Part shown: piece after piece, positions 23,094 through 31,219 of the stretch
Layout of the letters: each line of letters starts with the position of its first letter
Numbering within the stretch: position 1 is the first letter of the stretch
Source: Gammaproteobacteria bacterium
Lineage (GTDB): Bacteria; Pseudomonadota; Gammaproteobacteria; Steroidobacterales; Steroidobacteraceae
Direction: 5' to 3'
Length of the DNA: 48,124 nucleotides
Assembly: GCA_027307325.1 (NCBI GenBank)
Contig: DAHUXE010000082.1
Location: 1 to 48,124, forward strand
Made by a program: the position numbers and the translations under genes
The notes under the pieces: model-generated
What the model was told of the DNA's origin: nothing
The model's input: the letters and a program-made list of their open reading frames with translations, nothing else
The model's database searches: none

Positions 23094-24239
23094 TCAGCGC
23101 CACAGCCGCCGTGAGGCGAGCCGTGCTCCCTCCACCAGGGATCCGAGCTTGAGCCACGCGATGTCGGGCTCCACCGGACCGAAGCCCGCAAAGGTGCCGA
23201 AGCCGCAGTCGGTGCCGGCGATCACTCGCTCGCGCCCGACGATGTCGGCGAAGCGTTGCACGCGCTCGGCCACCAGCTCCGGGTGCTCGATGTAATTGCT
23301 GGTGGTAGCGAGCACGCCGGGGATCAGCACCTTGTCCTCGGGAATACTGGCGCGCGCGAACACGGCCCACTCGTGCGCGTGGCGCGGATTGGCGGCCTCG
23401 AACAGCAGGCCCTGCGGCTTCGCCTTGAGCACGATCGGCAGCAGCCGCTCCATCGGCACGTCGTGGTGGTGCGGGCCCTCGTAGTTGCCCCAGCAGACGT
23501 GCATGCGCACGCGCTCCGCCGGCACGTTGCGCAGCGCGTGGTTGAGCACCTCGATGTGCCGTGCAGCGAGCCGCTCGAATTCCTCGAGCGAGCGGTCACG
23601 GTACATGGTGTGGCGGCCCATGGCGAGATCGGGCGCGTCGATCTGCAGAATGATGCCCGCCGCCGCGATCGTCTCGTACTCGCTCTGCAGGGCGGAGGCG
23701 AGGGCCTCGAGGTACTCGTCCTGCGTGCGGTAATAGTCGTTGGGCTGAAACAGCGCGATGACACCCGGCGAAGCCGAGTTCATGAAGGTCGCGGTGGGGT
23801 GCGCCGCGGATGCCGCATCCTTGAGGTTGCCCACGTCGGTCGCGAGCGGCGCCGTGTCCCTGACGCTGACGGCGGCGACGCAGCGCGGCCGGCGGTAGCT
23901 GGCAGTGGCGCCACGCTCGGCGAGCTTGCGCAGCAGGCCCGGAAACTCCACCAGATCCTGCCCCGGCTCGCGCGGGGTATCACCGTCGAAACCCGCGAGC
24001 CGGCGGGCGATGTAGGTGGCATAGCTGATCTTGCTCATCTCGCCGTCGCTCACCAGATCGATGCCGACGGCGACCTGCCGGCGCACCACCTCGGCCACCG
24101 CCTCCCGGATCACCGCCGCGTCGCGCCCGCGATCGCGCGGTTCCTCCCGCTCGCGGGCGAACAGCACGTCGGTCACCGCCTGGCTGCGCGGCAGGCTGCC
24201 GACGTGCGTGGTGAGGATGCGGCCCGGGGTTGCGCTCAT
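23094..24239 (-). CDS. Cobalamin-independent methionine synthase family (MetE core-like) enzyme 1
   Basis: This is a 381-residue single-domain protein equal to the C-terminal catalytic barrel of MetE. Zinc ligands are predicted as H247-x-C249 (RMHVCWGNYEG), E281 (LLFEAANPRH) and C345 (AGTDCGFGTF). The N-terminus THVGSLPRS is the usual start of this family. It lacks the N-terminal MetE domain, so it need not use methyl-folate triglutamate. Relatives include archaeal-type core MetE and epoxyalkane:coenzyme M transferase, which use zinc to activate a thiol. Its location between an intradiol dioxygenase (4-bp overlap) and a methyltransferase-like gene suggests a catabolic role rather than methionine synthesis. 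Confidence 0.85.
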   Translation of the reverse strand: MSATPGRILTTHVGSLPRSQAVTDVLFAREREEPRDRGRDAAVIREAVAEVVRRQVAVGIDLVSDGEMSKISYATYIARRLAGFDGDTPREPGQDLVEFPGLLRKLAERGATASYRRPRCVAAVSVRDTAPLATDVGNLKDAASAAHPTATFMNSASPGVIALFQPNDYYRTQDEYLEALASALQSEYETIAAAGIILQIDAPDLAMGRHTMYRDRSLEEFERLAARHIEVLNHALRNVPAERVRMHVCWGNYEGPHHHDVPMERLLPIVLKAKPQGLLFEAANPRHAHEWAVFARASIPEDKVLIPGVLATTSNYIEHPELVAERVQRFADIVGRERVIAGTDCGFGTFAGFGPVEPDIAWLKLGSLVEGARLASRRLWR

Positions 24240-25114
24240 GAGGCAGCGGCGGGCTTCAGTCTGAAGTCGTAGCTGACCGTGTAGAAGGGTGTCTCGAGGC
24301 GCGCGCCGTCGGGGCCGGTTCCCGGAGGGTGGCGCTCGAACTGCGCCACGAGCGACTCCTTCATGCCGAACACGGCGTCGGAATCCAGGTACTTGCTGCC
24401 GGCGACGAACAGGTGGGTGGTCACCGGGAGGTGTCCGGGCGCCGAGACGATCATGTGGATGTGTCCGGGGCGATACGGATGGCGCCCCATCTTGCGCAAC
24501 ATGCGTCCGACCGGGCCGTCGGTCGGTACCGGGTAGAAGGTCGGCCGGATCGACCGGAACCAGTAGCGCCCCCCCTCATCGGTGCGGATCCTGCCGCGCG
24601 CCTTCATGCGCGCCTCACCGGGAATCTGCATGTCGTAGTTGCCTTCGCCATCGCCCGACCAGATGTCGAGCAGCGCCCCGGCAAGCGGTGTGCCGTCGGT
24701 GCCGAGCACGCGTCCGGAATAAAAAGCCGGCTCGCCTTTGACGCCTTCGGCAAGATTGCTGCCGCGCGGCAGCTCGGGGGCGCCCTCCCAGTAGAACGGA
24801 CCCTGGACCGTCGATTCGGCGCTGCCATCCTGCGCCGGGTGGTTGAGAGTAATCACCAGTATCGACACCCCGAGCGTGTCGGACAGCAGGATGAACTCCT
24901 GGCGCCTGTCGGTGCAGGTCCTGCCGACGTCCGTGAGAAATTGAATGGCCGTAAACCACTCGGACTCCGTCAGCCGCACTTCCCGGACAAAGTCGTGCAG
25001 ATGGCTGACCAGCGAGGTCATGATGCGCGTGAACCGGGGGTCGTCGCATTCGGCGAGCGTGGCCGTCACCGCCTGCGTAATGCTCTGCTCGTCGAACTCG
25101 CGCATCAGTGTCAC
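24236..25114 (-). CDS. Intradiol ring-cleavage dioxygenase (hydroxyquinol 1,2-dioxygenase type)
   Basis: This 292-residue non-haem Fe(III) dioxygenase cleaves a benzenediol or triol between adjacent hydroxyls. The N-terminal dimerisation domain has the typical FTRIMTSLVSHLHDFVREV and EWFTAIQFLTDVG. The catalytic beta-sandwich holds the four iron ligands Y160 (GNYDMQ), Y194 (TFYPVP), H218 and H220 (RPGHIHM). The motif YDMQ and overall length resemble hydroxyquinol or chlorocatechol dioxygenases more than catechol 1,2-dioxygenase. The product would be a maleylacetate or muconate type acid. No maleylacetate reductase lies in the window. It overlaps MetE-like 1 by 4 bp and follows the VOC gene by 20 bp. 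Confidence 0.9.
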   Translation of the reverse strand: MTLMREFDEQSITQAVTATLAECDDPRFTRIMTSLVSHLHDFVREVRLTESEWFTAIQFLTDVGRTCTDRRQEFILLSDTLGVSILVITLNHPAQDGSAESTVQGPFYWEGAPELPRGSNLAEGVKGEPAFYSGRVLGTDGTPLAGALLDIWSGDGEGNYDMQIPGEARMKARGRIRTDEGGRYWFRSIRPTFYPVPTDGPVGRMLRKMGRHPYRPGHIHMIVSAPGHLPVTTHLFVAGSKYLDSDAVFGMKESLVAQFERHPPGTGPDGARLETPFYTVSYDFRLKPAAAS

Positions 25115-25134
25115 CCGCAGCGCCGCGGCCGCTC

Positions 25135-25671
25135 TCAGCGATAGGTGTTGTTCGAGGTGTGATCCCCGGCCAACCAGCGCTTGAGCGACTGGTGCGCGTC
25201 GGCCCTGCGATCGCGCGCGATCTTCGCGACGTCCGGATGGTCGCGCGTGAACTCGAGTATCAGGCCGTTGGGGTCGGTCACGTACACCGAGCGGCAGTAG
25301 CCGTGCTCGAGCACGTAGGTGTCGGGTGGCTCGATGCCCGCCTTGGCGATGCGCGCCTCGATCTCGGCCTGGGTCTGCGCGTCCACGTTGAGTGCGATGT
25401 GGTGGAAGGGCGTCGGCGGCATCCTCGGCCCGAACTCCTCCTGATCTGACGGGTCGGCGAACTGGAAGAAGGCGAGCGCCCCGCCGTCGCCGATGCCGAA
25501 GAAGGTATGCACGTAGGTGCGGACCTTGCCGAAGAGCTCATCGGACTCGCACCAGGTGGCGAGCAGCGGCAAGCCGATGACGTCTTCGTAGAAGCGCCGG
25601 GTCTTCTCCTGGTCCCCGGTGACAAAGGCATTGTGATGCAGCCTTGACGGTAGCTTGGCCAGCGGTGCCAT
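25135..25671 (-). CDS. VOC (glyoxalase/extradiol-like) family protein
   Basis: This is a 178-residue protein with one vicinal-oxygen-chelate module. Motif strands begin LHHNAFVTGDQEKTRRFYED and later PPTPFHHIALNVD, then GYCRSVYVTDPNGLILEFT. The His of LHHNAF, the second HHIAL and the Glu of ILEFT are the usual metal ligands. Members are glyoxalases, extradiol dioxygenases, isomerases or epimerases, and sequence alone cannot separate them. The start at 25671 follows AGGAGG by 8 nt; a longer frame exists upstream but is non-coding overlap with the receptor gene. It sits between the TonB receptor and the dioxygenase in the same operon. Confidence 0.85.
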   Translation of the reverse strand: MAPLAKLPSRLHHNAFVTGDQEKTRRFYEDVIGLPLLATWCESDELFGKVRTYVHTFFGIGDGGALAFFQFADPSDQEEFGPRMPPTPFHHIALNVDAQTQAEIEARIAKAGIEPPDTYVLEHGYCRSVYVTDPNGLILEFTRDHPDVAKIARDRRADAHQSLKRWLAGDHTSNNTYR

Positions 25672-25685
25672 GAGGATTCCTCCTG

Positions 25686-27971
25686 CTAGAACTTGTAAAC
25701 GACATCGAGCCCGTAGCGGCGCGGCAGCGCTCGCCACAGGAAGCCCCCGGGCGAGAATTCCTCATTGTAGATCTTGTTGGTGAGGTTCTTGGACCAGGCG
25801 GTCACCGACCACTGCTCGCCCTCGAGGCCGGCGCGCAGATCCAGCAGGTCGACGGGGTTGCGCGAGGTGAGATCGTACGGGTCCCACCAGGTGCGGCCGA
25901 TCCGCTGATAGTCCATGCGCAGCACGCCGTTCACTCCGCTGCCGAGCGGCTCGTGGATCTGCCAGCCCGCATTGACGGTGTTGCGGGTGAGGAGCGGCGG
26001 CTTGTTGCCGACGACGCTCGGGTCCTCCATGTGGGTGATCCTGCCGTCGGTGTAGCCGAAGCTCGTGTACAGGTCGAGCCAGCTGGTCGGCCGCGCCGTC
26101 AGCTCGAGCTCGCCGCCCTTGTAGCGGGCGTCGAGATTGCCGAGGTTCTGGGTCGAGGTCGTCGCGTCGAAGTAGAAGAAGTAACCGTTGTGCGAGTCGG
26201 TGGTGTAGAGCGCCAGGTTCGCGGCCAGCCGCCGGTCGAAGAACTCGCTCTTGGCGCCGACTTCCCAGGTCTCGGCGATCTCGGCCTGGAAGATGTCGTG
26301 CACGCCGAGGTGACCCGAGCCCGCGGCGATCGCGCCCACGCCGGTCTGGTTGAAGCCGCCGCTGCGGAAGCCGCGGCTCCAGCCGCCGTAGAGTGTCACG
26401 TTGTCGGTCGGCTTGTAGCGCAGCGTTCCCTTGGGCTGCGCCGCGTCGAAGGTCTGCGTGCGCACCTCGCCGGTGAACGCCGTGCCGCGTATGGCCGCCG
26501 GCAGGAAGCTGGCGGGCGTGTCGGTGGTGTTCTGCCGCCGATCCTGGTCGTAGCGGATCGCCGCATCGAACTCGAGTTGCCTGCTGAGCTCGTAGGTGGC
26601 ATCGCCGAACACCGCCCAGGCAGTGTTGTTCCACGAGTCGGCGAGGAACGATTCGTTGGTGTTGGTAGCGTACGGGTTGGTCGGATCGACGATCGGCGTG
26701 CGGTAGACGGCCGGGACACCGAGTCCCCGGTCGTAGATGTTGTCGGTGGAGATGAAACGCTCCGTATGCACGTAGTACGCACCCGCGATCCACGAGAAGC
26801 CGGCGACCTTGTTGGACGTGAAGCGCAGCTCCTGGCTGTACGTCGTCTCGTCGATGAACTGGCTCTGGCTGAGGTCGAACGGCCCGCCCTGGGCGGCCGT
26901 CGGCCCGGGCGGCGGCACGAAGCACAGCCCGCAGTTATAGGCGATGGAAGTGGTGACGGGGCGGAAGTCGTAGGCGTCGCCGGTGTCGATCTCCTTGGTG
27001 CGGTTGTAGTCCGAGACGGCGGTGAAGGTGCCGGGCCCCATGTTGAAGTCGAGCTTGAGCGCGACATCCGTCACGTCGCGGTTGTCCGTGCCGAGGTTAT
27101 TGGTCTGGATCGGGCTGGTAACGTCGTTCGCGTTCGGCGCCGTACTGAAGCTGCTGAAGGGATTGGCCTCCACCGCGCGCGGAATGATGTAGTAATAGGC
27201 GGTCGTCTCGACGCGATCGCGGAACACCCGCAGATCCGCCGACCACTGGTCGGAGGGCCGCCACAACAGCCGCAGCCGCGCGGAGTAGTCCCGATAGGGG
27301 TCGGCCTTGCGGCCCAGGTAGGTGTTCTGCAGATAGCCGTCGGTGTTGTAGTAGTTGAGCGAGGCGCGATAGCGGAGCTTGCCATCCGCGTCGATCGGGC
27401 CGCTGACGGCCAGCTGCGCCTTCTCCGATACGCCGTTGCCCACCCCCGCCCTGGCGGTGCCTTCGAAGTGATCGGCGGGATCGGCGGTGCGGATGAGGAT
27501 CGCGCCGCCGATGGCGCTGCGGCCGTAGAGCGCGCCCTGCGGACCCTTCAGCACCTCGATTTCCTGGATGTCGGTGAGCTCGGTGTCGAACTCGTAGGGA
27601 TTGGTCTCGAGCACGCCGTCGACCAGCACGGCGACCGACGGCTCGCTGTTGCGCGCCTGCGAGATGCCGCGGATGGTGATGAACGAGTTGCCGACGTTCT
27701 GCACCTCGACCATGGTCATGTTCGGGACCATGGCGACGAAGTCGCGGGGACTCTCGATTCCGGCCGACTCGATCGTTTTCTGGGTGAAGGCGTTCTCCGT
27801 CACCGGCGCGTTGATCAGGGTCTCCTCGCGCTTGCGCGCGGTGACCACGACTTCCTGAAGTGCCGGCTCGGCGGCCTGGGTCTGGGTCTGCGCCCACACC
27901 GGCGCAGCGGCCGGCAGGGCCCCGAGCGCGGCCACGAGACCGGGAATGATTCGGCGCGTAACAGTGAACAT
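25686..27971 (-). CDS. TonB-dependent outer-membrane receptor
   Basis: This 761-residue receptor has a signal peptide ending about residue 28 (APVWAQ), then a TonB-box-like segment (LQEVVVTARKRE) and a plug domain with FITIRGISQ and GPQGALYGRSAIGGAI. A beta-barrel follows with many alternating strands and a terminal Phe (YGLDVVYKF). Family members import siderophores, vitamin B12, carbohydrates and, in many proteobacteria, aromatic or lignin-derived compounds. GGGGGAG stands just upstream of its start. Lying between MetE-like 2 and the VOC gene, it probably imports the substrate of this catabolic island, which is inference from operon position. Confidence 0.93.
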   Translation of the reverse strand: MFTVTRRIIPGLVAALGALPAAAPVWAQTQTQAAEPALQEVVVTARKREETLINAPVTENAFTQKTIESAGIESPRDFVAMVPNMTMVEVQNVGNSFITIRGISQARNSEPSVAVLVDGVLETNPYEFDTELTDIQEIEVLKGPQGALYGRSAIGGAILIRTADPADHFEGTARAGVGNGVSEKAQLAVSGPIDADGKLRYRASLNYYNTDGYLQNTYLGRKADPYRDYSARLRLLWRPSDQWSADLRVFRDRVETTAYYYIIPRAVEANPFSSFSTAPNANDVTSPIQTNNLGTDNRDVTDVALKLDFNMGPGTFTAVSDYNRTKEIDTGDAYDFRPVTTSIAYNCGLCFVPPPGPTAAQGGPFDLSQSQFIDETTYSQELRFTSNKVAGFSWIAGAYYVHTERFISTDNIYDRGLGVPAVYRTPIVDPTNPYATNTNESFLADSWNNTAWAVFGDATYELSRQLEFDAAIRYDQDRRQNTTDTPASFLPAAIRGTAFTGEVRTQTFDAAQPKGTLRYKPTDNVTLYGGWSRGFRSGGFNQTGVGAIAAGSGHLGVHDIFQAEIAETWEVGAKSEFFDRRLAANLALYTTDSHNGYFFYFDATTSTQNLGNLDARYKGGELELTARPTSWLDLYTSFGYTDGRITHMEDPSVVGNKPPLLTRNTVNAGWQIHEPLGSGVNGVLRMDYQRIGRTWWDPYDLTSRNPVDLLDLRAGLEGEQWSVTAWSKNLTNKIYNEEFSPGGFLWRALPRRYGLDVVYKF

Positions 27972-27996
27972 GTGCTACTCCCCCCGTTCGGATTGT

Positions 27997-29058
27997 TTAT
28001 GACCTGGCTTCGGCACCCGCGGCGCCGGTCGCGAGCTCACGGCGCACGATCTGCGCGCCGGCGACCATGGCCTGCAGCTTGCCGAAGTCCGACTCGCGCG
28101 GTAGATACTTCATGCCGCAGTCGGGTGCGATCAGGAGCCTCTGCGGATCGACGAAAGGCAGCGCCCGGCGGATGCGGCTCGCCACCAGCTCCGGCGACTC
28201 GACGGCGTGATCGGCGAGGTTGATGACGCCGAGAATGATCCCCTTGGCGGTGAGGCCGCCGAGGACCGCGCAGTCGAGGCCCGACTGCGCGGTTTCGATC
28301 GACACCTGGTCGCAGCGGCACCCGGCGAGCTCCGGCAGGAAGGAATAACCGGGCGGGCGCACGTGGATGATCGCGGCGTAGCCGAAGCAGATGTGCACGG
28401 CGGTGGTTCCACCGGCGCCCTCGAGTGCGCGGTTGAGCACCTTGAGGCCCCAGGCGCGGGCTTCCTCCGGCCGCGCCTGCATATAAGGCTCGTCGAGCTG
28501 CACGACGTCGGCGCCGGCGCGGAACAGATCCCGTATTTCCTCGTTCACCGCCGCGGCGTAGTCCATCGCTGCCAGCTCGCGGCTGCCGCCGTAGAAGTCG
28601 ATCTGTGCCTGCTGCGCCATGGTGAAGGGCCCCGGCACGGTCGCCTTGATATGCCGGCGGGTATGGCGGCGGAGAAACTCGACGTCGCGCACGCCGACCG
28701 CATGGCGGCGCCGTATCGGCCCCACGACGCGCGGCACCGGGTTCGGGTGACCGCTGCGGTCGAGGGCGGAGCCGGGATGCTCGAGATCGACACCCGCGAG
28801 CGCCGTGGCGAAGTGATTCGAGTAGCTCTCGCGCCGGATCTCGCCGTCGGTGATGACGTCGAGCCCGGCCTCTTCCTGGGCCCGGATGGCCAGCAGCGTA
28901 GCATCGTCCTGCGCCTCGGCCAGCCAGGGCTCGGGCACGCGCCACAGCTCGCGTGCGCGCACCCGCGGCGGAAAACGTCCCGCGAGCCGTGCGCGGTCGA
29001 TCAACCACTCGGGCTGCGGGTAGCTTCCGACCAGCATTGTGGACAGCGGTTGCAGCAT
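27997..29058 (-). CDS. Cobalamin-independent methionine synthase family (MetE core-like) enzyme 2
   Basis: This is a second, distant MetE-barrel protein of 353 residues. Ligands are predicted as H222-x-C224 (AVHICFGYA), E255 (VSIETAQSG) and C314 (APDCGMKYLP). The N-terminus MLVGSYPQPEWL replaces the THVGSLPR of copy 1. The two share little sequence beyond the zinc scaffold, so this is not a recent duplication. They may form a pair acting in sequence, or bind different thiol or methyl substrates. It lies 3 bp after the CoA-transferase gene and 25 bp before the receptor gene on the minus strand. Confidence 0.85.
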   Translation of the reverse strand: MLQPLSTMLVGSYPQPEWLIDRARLAGRFPPRVRARELWRVPEPWLAEAQDDATLLAIRAQEEAGLDVITDGEIRRESYSNHFATALAGVDLEHPGSALDRSGHPNPVPRVVGPIRRRHAVGVRDVEFLRRHTRRHIKATVPGPFTMAQQAQIDFYGGSRELAAMDYAAAVNEEIRDLFRAGADVVQLDEPYMQARPEEARAWGLKVLNRALEGAGGTTAVHICFGYAAIIHVRPPGYSFLPELAGCRCDQVSIETAQSGLDCAVLGGLTAKGIILGVINLADHAVESPELVASRIRRALPFVDPQRLLIAPDCGMKYLPRESDFGKLQAMVAGAQIVRRELATGAAGAEARS

Positions 29059-29061
29059 CGT

Positions 29062-30249
29062 TCAGCGTCCCCCGCCGGCGTTGGTGCGCTCCACCGCAGC
29101 GGCCGCCGGCGGCCAGGCCGCCTCGCGCGCCAGAGCGGCGCGGATGGCCATGCCGTGCTCGTCGAGGAGCGGCGCCGCGCGCACCGCGTGCGCACAAGCC
29201 CCGTCGAAGTGCAGGGCGCCGCGCACGGCGCGAGCGGCCGCGTGCGGCGGTTGCACCGGCACGATGAGGCCAAGGTGCTCGACCTGCGGATCACGTACGG
29301 CCTCGTCGATGCGATTGACGGGAGCATGCGGCACGTCCTCGGCCTTGAGGCGCTCGAGCCAGTGAGCGAGCGGCTGCTTCACGAAACGCGCGTCGAGCTC
29401 GAGCCGCAGCGACTCGTATTGGGCGATCCGCTGCTCGCGCGGATTGAAGCGCGGGTCGCCGCCGAGTTCCGGCGCGTCGAGTGCCGCGACCAGGCCGCGC
29501 CAGAATTTCTCCAGCGAGGAGAGGTGGATCGCGATCAGCCGCTCGTCCGCGGTACGCAGGATGTAGGCCTGAGCGAGTCGCGGCCGGTCGGCGGACGTCG
29601 GTGTGTCGCCGAGCGCGAAGAAGGCCGCGAAGGGCTCGATCGCGAAGTGCGCCATCGCCTCCAGCATCGACACCTCGACATGACTGCCGCGGCCGCTGCC
29701 GCCGCGCTGCACCAGCGCCGCGAGCACGCCGTGGGCGGCGTACAGCCCGGTGATGGCATCGGCGAGCGCGGGACCGAGGAACTGCGGCCGCCGGTAGTCG
29801 ACCACCACGCTCAGGAAGCCGCTCAGTGCCTGGGCCACCGAGTCGTAGCTCGGCCGCTCGACGTATGGACCGCTCGCGCCGCAGCCGCTGATCGAGCAAT
29901 ACACCAGCCGCGGGTTGAGCGTCTGCAGGTGCGCGACGCCGGCGCCGAGGCGCTCGGCAGTCCCGGGCCGGAAGTTCTGGATGTAGACGTCCGCCTGCCG
30001 CACCAGGCTCTCGAAGAGCTCGCGGTCGCGCGGCTGCTTCATGTCGAGGGCGACACTGCGCTTGTTGCGGTTGTAGGCCTGGAAGTGCGGCGAGTACTGT
30101 CCGCCCTGGTAGGCGCGGTAGGGGTCCCCCTCCGGGCCCTCCACCTTGATGACGTCGGCGCCCAGGTCCGCCAGAGTCATCCCGGCGCAGGGGCCGGTGA
30201 TGAAGGTGCCCTGCTCGAGCACGCGGATTCCGTCCAGTGCAGCGCTCAT
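29062..30249 (-). CDS. Family III (CaiB/BaiF) CoA-transferase
   Basis: This is a 395-residue class III CoA-transferase. It begins LDGIRVLEQGTFITGPCAG, with ADVIKVEGPEGDPYR and RNKRSVALDMK typical of the family. The catalytic Asp is probably D164 in PALADAITGLYAAHG, followed by GRGSHVEVSMLEAM. It moves CoA from an acyl-CoA to a carboxylic acid such as a dicarboxylate or hydroxy-acid. Together with the citryl-CoA-lyase-like gene 15 bp upstream it forms an activate-then-cleave pair like citramalate CoA-transferase and citramalyl-CoA lyase, although the true substrate is unknown. Confidence 0.92.
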   Translation of the reverse strand: MSAALDGIRVLEQGTFITGPCAGMTLADLGADVIKVEGPEGDPYRAYQGGQYSPHFQAYNRNKRSVALDMKQPRDRELFESLVRQADVYIQNFRPGTAERLGAGVAHLQTLNPRLVYCSISGCGASGPYVERPSYDSVAQALSGFLSVVVDYRRPQFLGPALADAITGLYAAHGVLAALVQRGGSGRGSHVEVSMLEAMAHFAIEPFAAFFALGDTPTSADRPRLAQAYILRTADERLIAIHLSSLEKFWRGLVAALDAPELGGDPRFNPREQRIAQYESLRLELDARFVKQPLAHWLERLKAEDVPHAPVNRIDEAVRDPQVEHLGLIVPVQPPHAAARAVRGALHFDGACAHAVRAAPLLDEHGMAIRAALAREAAWPPAAAAVERTNAGGGR

Positions 30250-30264
30250 GGACCGCGCGTCCCG

Positions 30265-31077
30265 CTAGGCGTCATCGCCGGGCTCAAATCCCGCCGGCGC
30301 CGCGCCGTCGTAGTCGATGGCCTGCGCAGCGGCGTGCGACATCACGAAACCGATCGGACGCTGCTGCTCCTCGAGCAGGTGCGCCACCAGTCCGGCGGCG
30401 CGCGCCAGCAGCGGCACCCCCTTGAGCGCGAGTGGCGGATAGCCCGCGTCGAGCAGCACCGCGGGAATGGCGCCGGAGACGTTGAGCGCCAGCGCCCGGC
30501 CGAGGAGACGCGGCAGCAGCTTCTCGACCAGCTGCGCGACCGCCACGTGTCGCCCGCCGAGCTGCTCCGCGTGCGCGATCGCGAACAGCCGCGCGGCGCG
30601 CGGGTCGCCGCCGCGATGCAGCGGGTGACCGTAACCCGGGATGGCGCGGTGCGCCTCGCGGTACTCGCGCACCACTTCGCCCGCGGCGCGCTCGAGATCC
30701 GTGGCCGCCTCCGGCCGCGCGAGGATCTCCCCGAAAAAGCGTCCGGCCGCCTCCGAGGACCCGAGCACCACCGACCCGCAGCCGAGCAACCCCGCCGCCA
30801 CCGCGCCCTGGACGGCCTCGGGCGAGGCGGCGAGCGTCATGCGCGCCGCCTGCACGCTCGGTACGAGCCCGTGCTCGGCAATCGCGACCAGCGTCGCATC
30901 GAGGACGCGGCGCTGCGCTGCCGAGGGAAGCGCTCCGGTCACCAACAGCCAGAAGTGCTCGGTAAAGCTCACCGTCCCGATCAGCTCGCGGGTGAGGTCG
31001 CGCCCGCGCACGACGATCGTCTCGGCGTTCGAGGCTGAGATCGCCGTAGCGCGCCGATCCTGGCGGCCGATCTTCAC
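30265..31077 (-). CDS. Citrate synthase superfamily, citryl-CoA-lyase-like protein
   Basis: This is a 270-residue short member of the citrate synthase superfamily. It starts VKIGRQDRRATAISASNAET and has VRGRDLTRELIGTVSFTEHF, then PGYGHPLHRGGDPRAARLF with the active-site His and Arg of the family. The catalytic Asp found in NVDG of classical citryl-CoA lyases is replaced (ALNVSGAIPAV), as I recall for many proteobacterial paralogues, so citryl-CoA may not be its substrate. The likely start is GTG 31077, with a G-rich ribosome site (31085-31090) 7 nt upstream; the open frame continues farther but passes through the operators. It is the first gene of the eight-gene operon. Confidence 0.78.
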   Translation of the reverse strand: MKIGRQDRRATAISASNAETIVVRGRDLTRELIGTVSFTEHFWLLVTGALPSAAQRRVLDATLVAIAEHGLVPSVQAARMTLAASPEAVQGAVAAGLLGCGSVVLGSSEAAGRFFGEILARPEAATDLERAAGEVVREYREAHRAIPGYGHPLHRGGDPRAARLFAIAHAEQLGGRHVAVAQLVEKLLPRLLGRALALNVSGAIPAVLLDAGYPPLALKGVPLLARAAGLVAHLLEEQQRPIGFVMSHAAAQAIDYDGAAPAGFEPGDDA

Positions 31078-31099
31078 GTGCGTACCCCCCGGATTTAGA

Positions 31100-31116
31100 A
31101 TTTCGTATAGCGAAAT
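31100..31116. promoter_or_regulatory. IclR operator candidate 1 (ATTTCG-N5-CGAAAT)
   Basis: A perfect 6-bp inverted repeat around TATAG sits 23 bp before the citryl-CoA-lyase-like start. A related imperfect dyad GTCGATATACGAAAC follows at 31121-31135. TTGACG (31166-31161) and CAGTAT (31142-31137), 18 nt apart on the minus strand, could be the operon promoter. The dyads would then lie just downstream of the start of transcription. Confidence 0.6.
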
Positions 31117-31189
31117 ATCAGTCGATATACGAAACGATACTGCACCCCTGGCTCCCGCACCGTCAATACGCTGCATCGCCCCTACCGCG

Positions 31190-31206
31190 TTTTCGGATAT
31201 CGAAAT
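31190..31206. promoter_or_regulatory. IclR operator candidate 2 (TTTCG-N5-CGAAA)
   Basis: TTTCG (31191-31195), GATAT, CGAAA (31201-31205) form a perfect palindrome 14 bp before the IclR ATG. It overlaps the region just upstream of a TAGACT -10-like hexamer (31206-31211), which fits autoregulation of the regulator gene. Confidence 0.6.
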
Positions 31207-31219
31207 AGACTTACCCGCC

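Noticed and set aside
26000-28223. A long plus-strand frame opposite the TonB receptor
   Set aside because: It mirrors the receptor coding sequence, has no motif, and the minus-strand gene has signal peptide, plug and barrel features.
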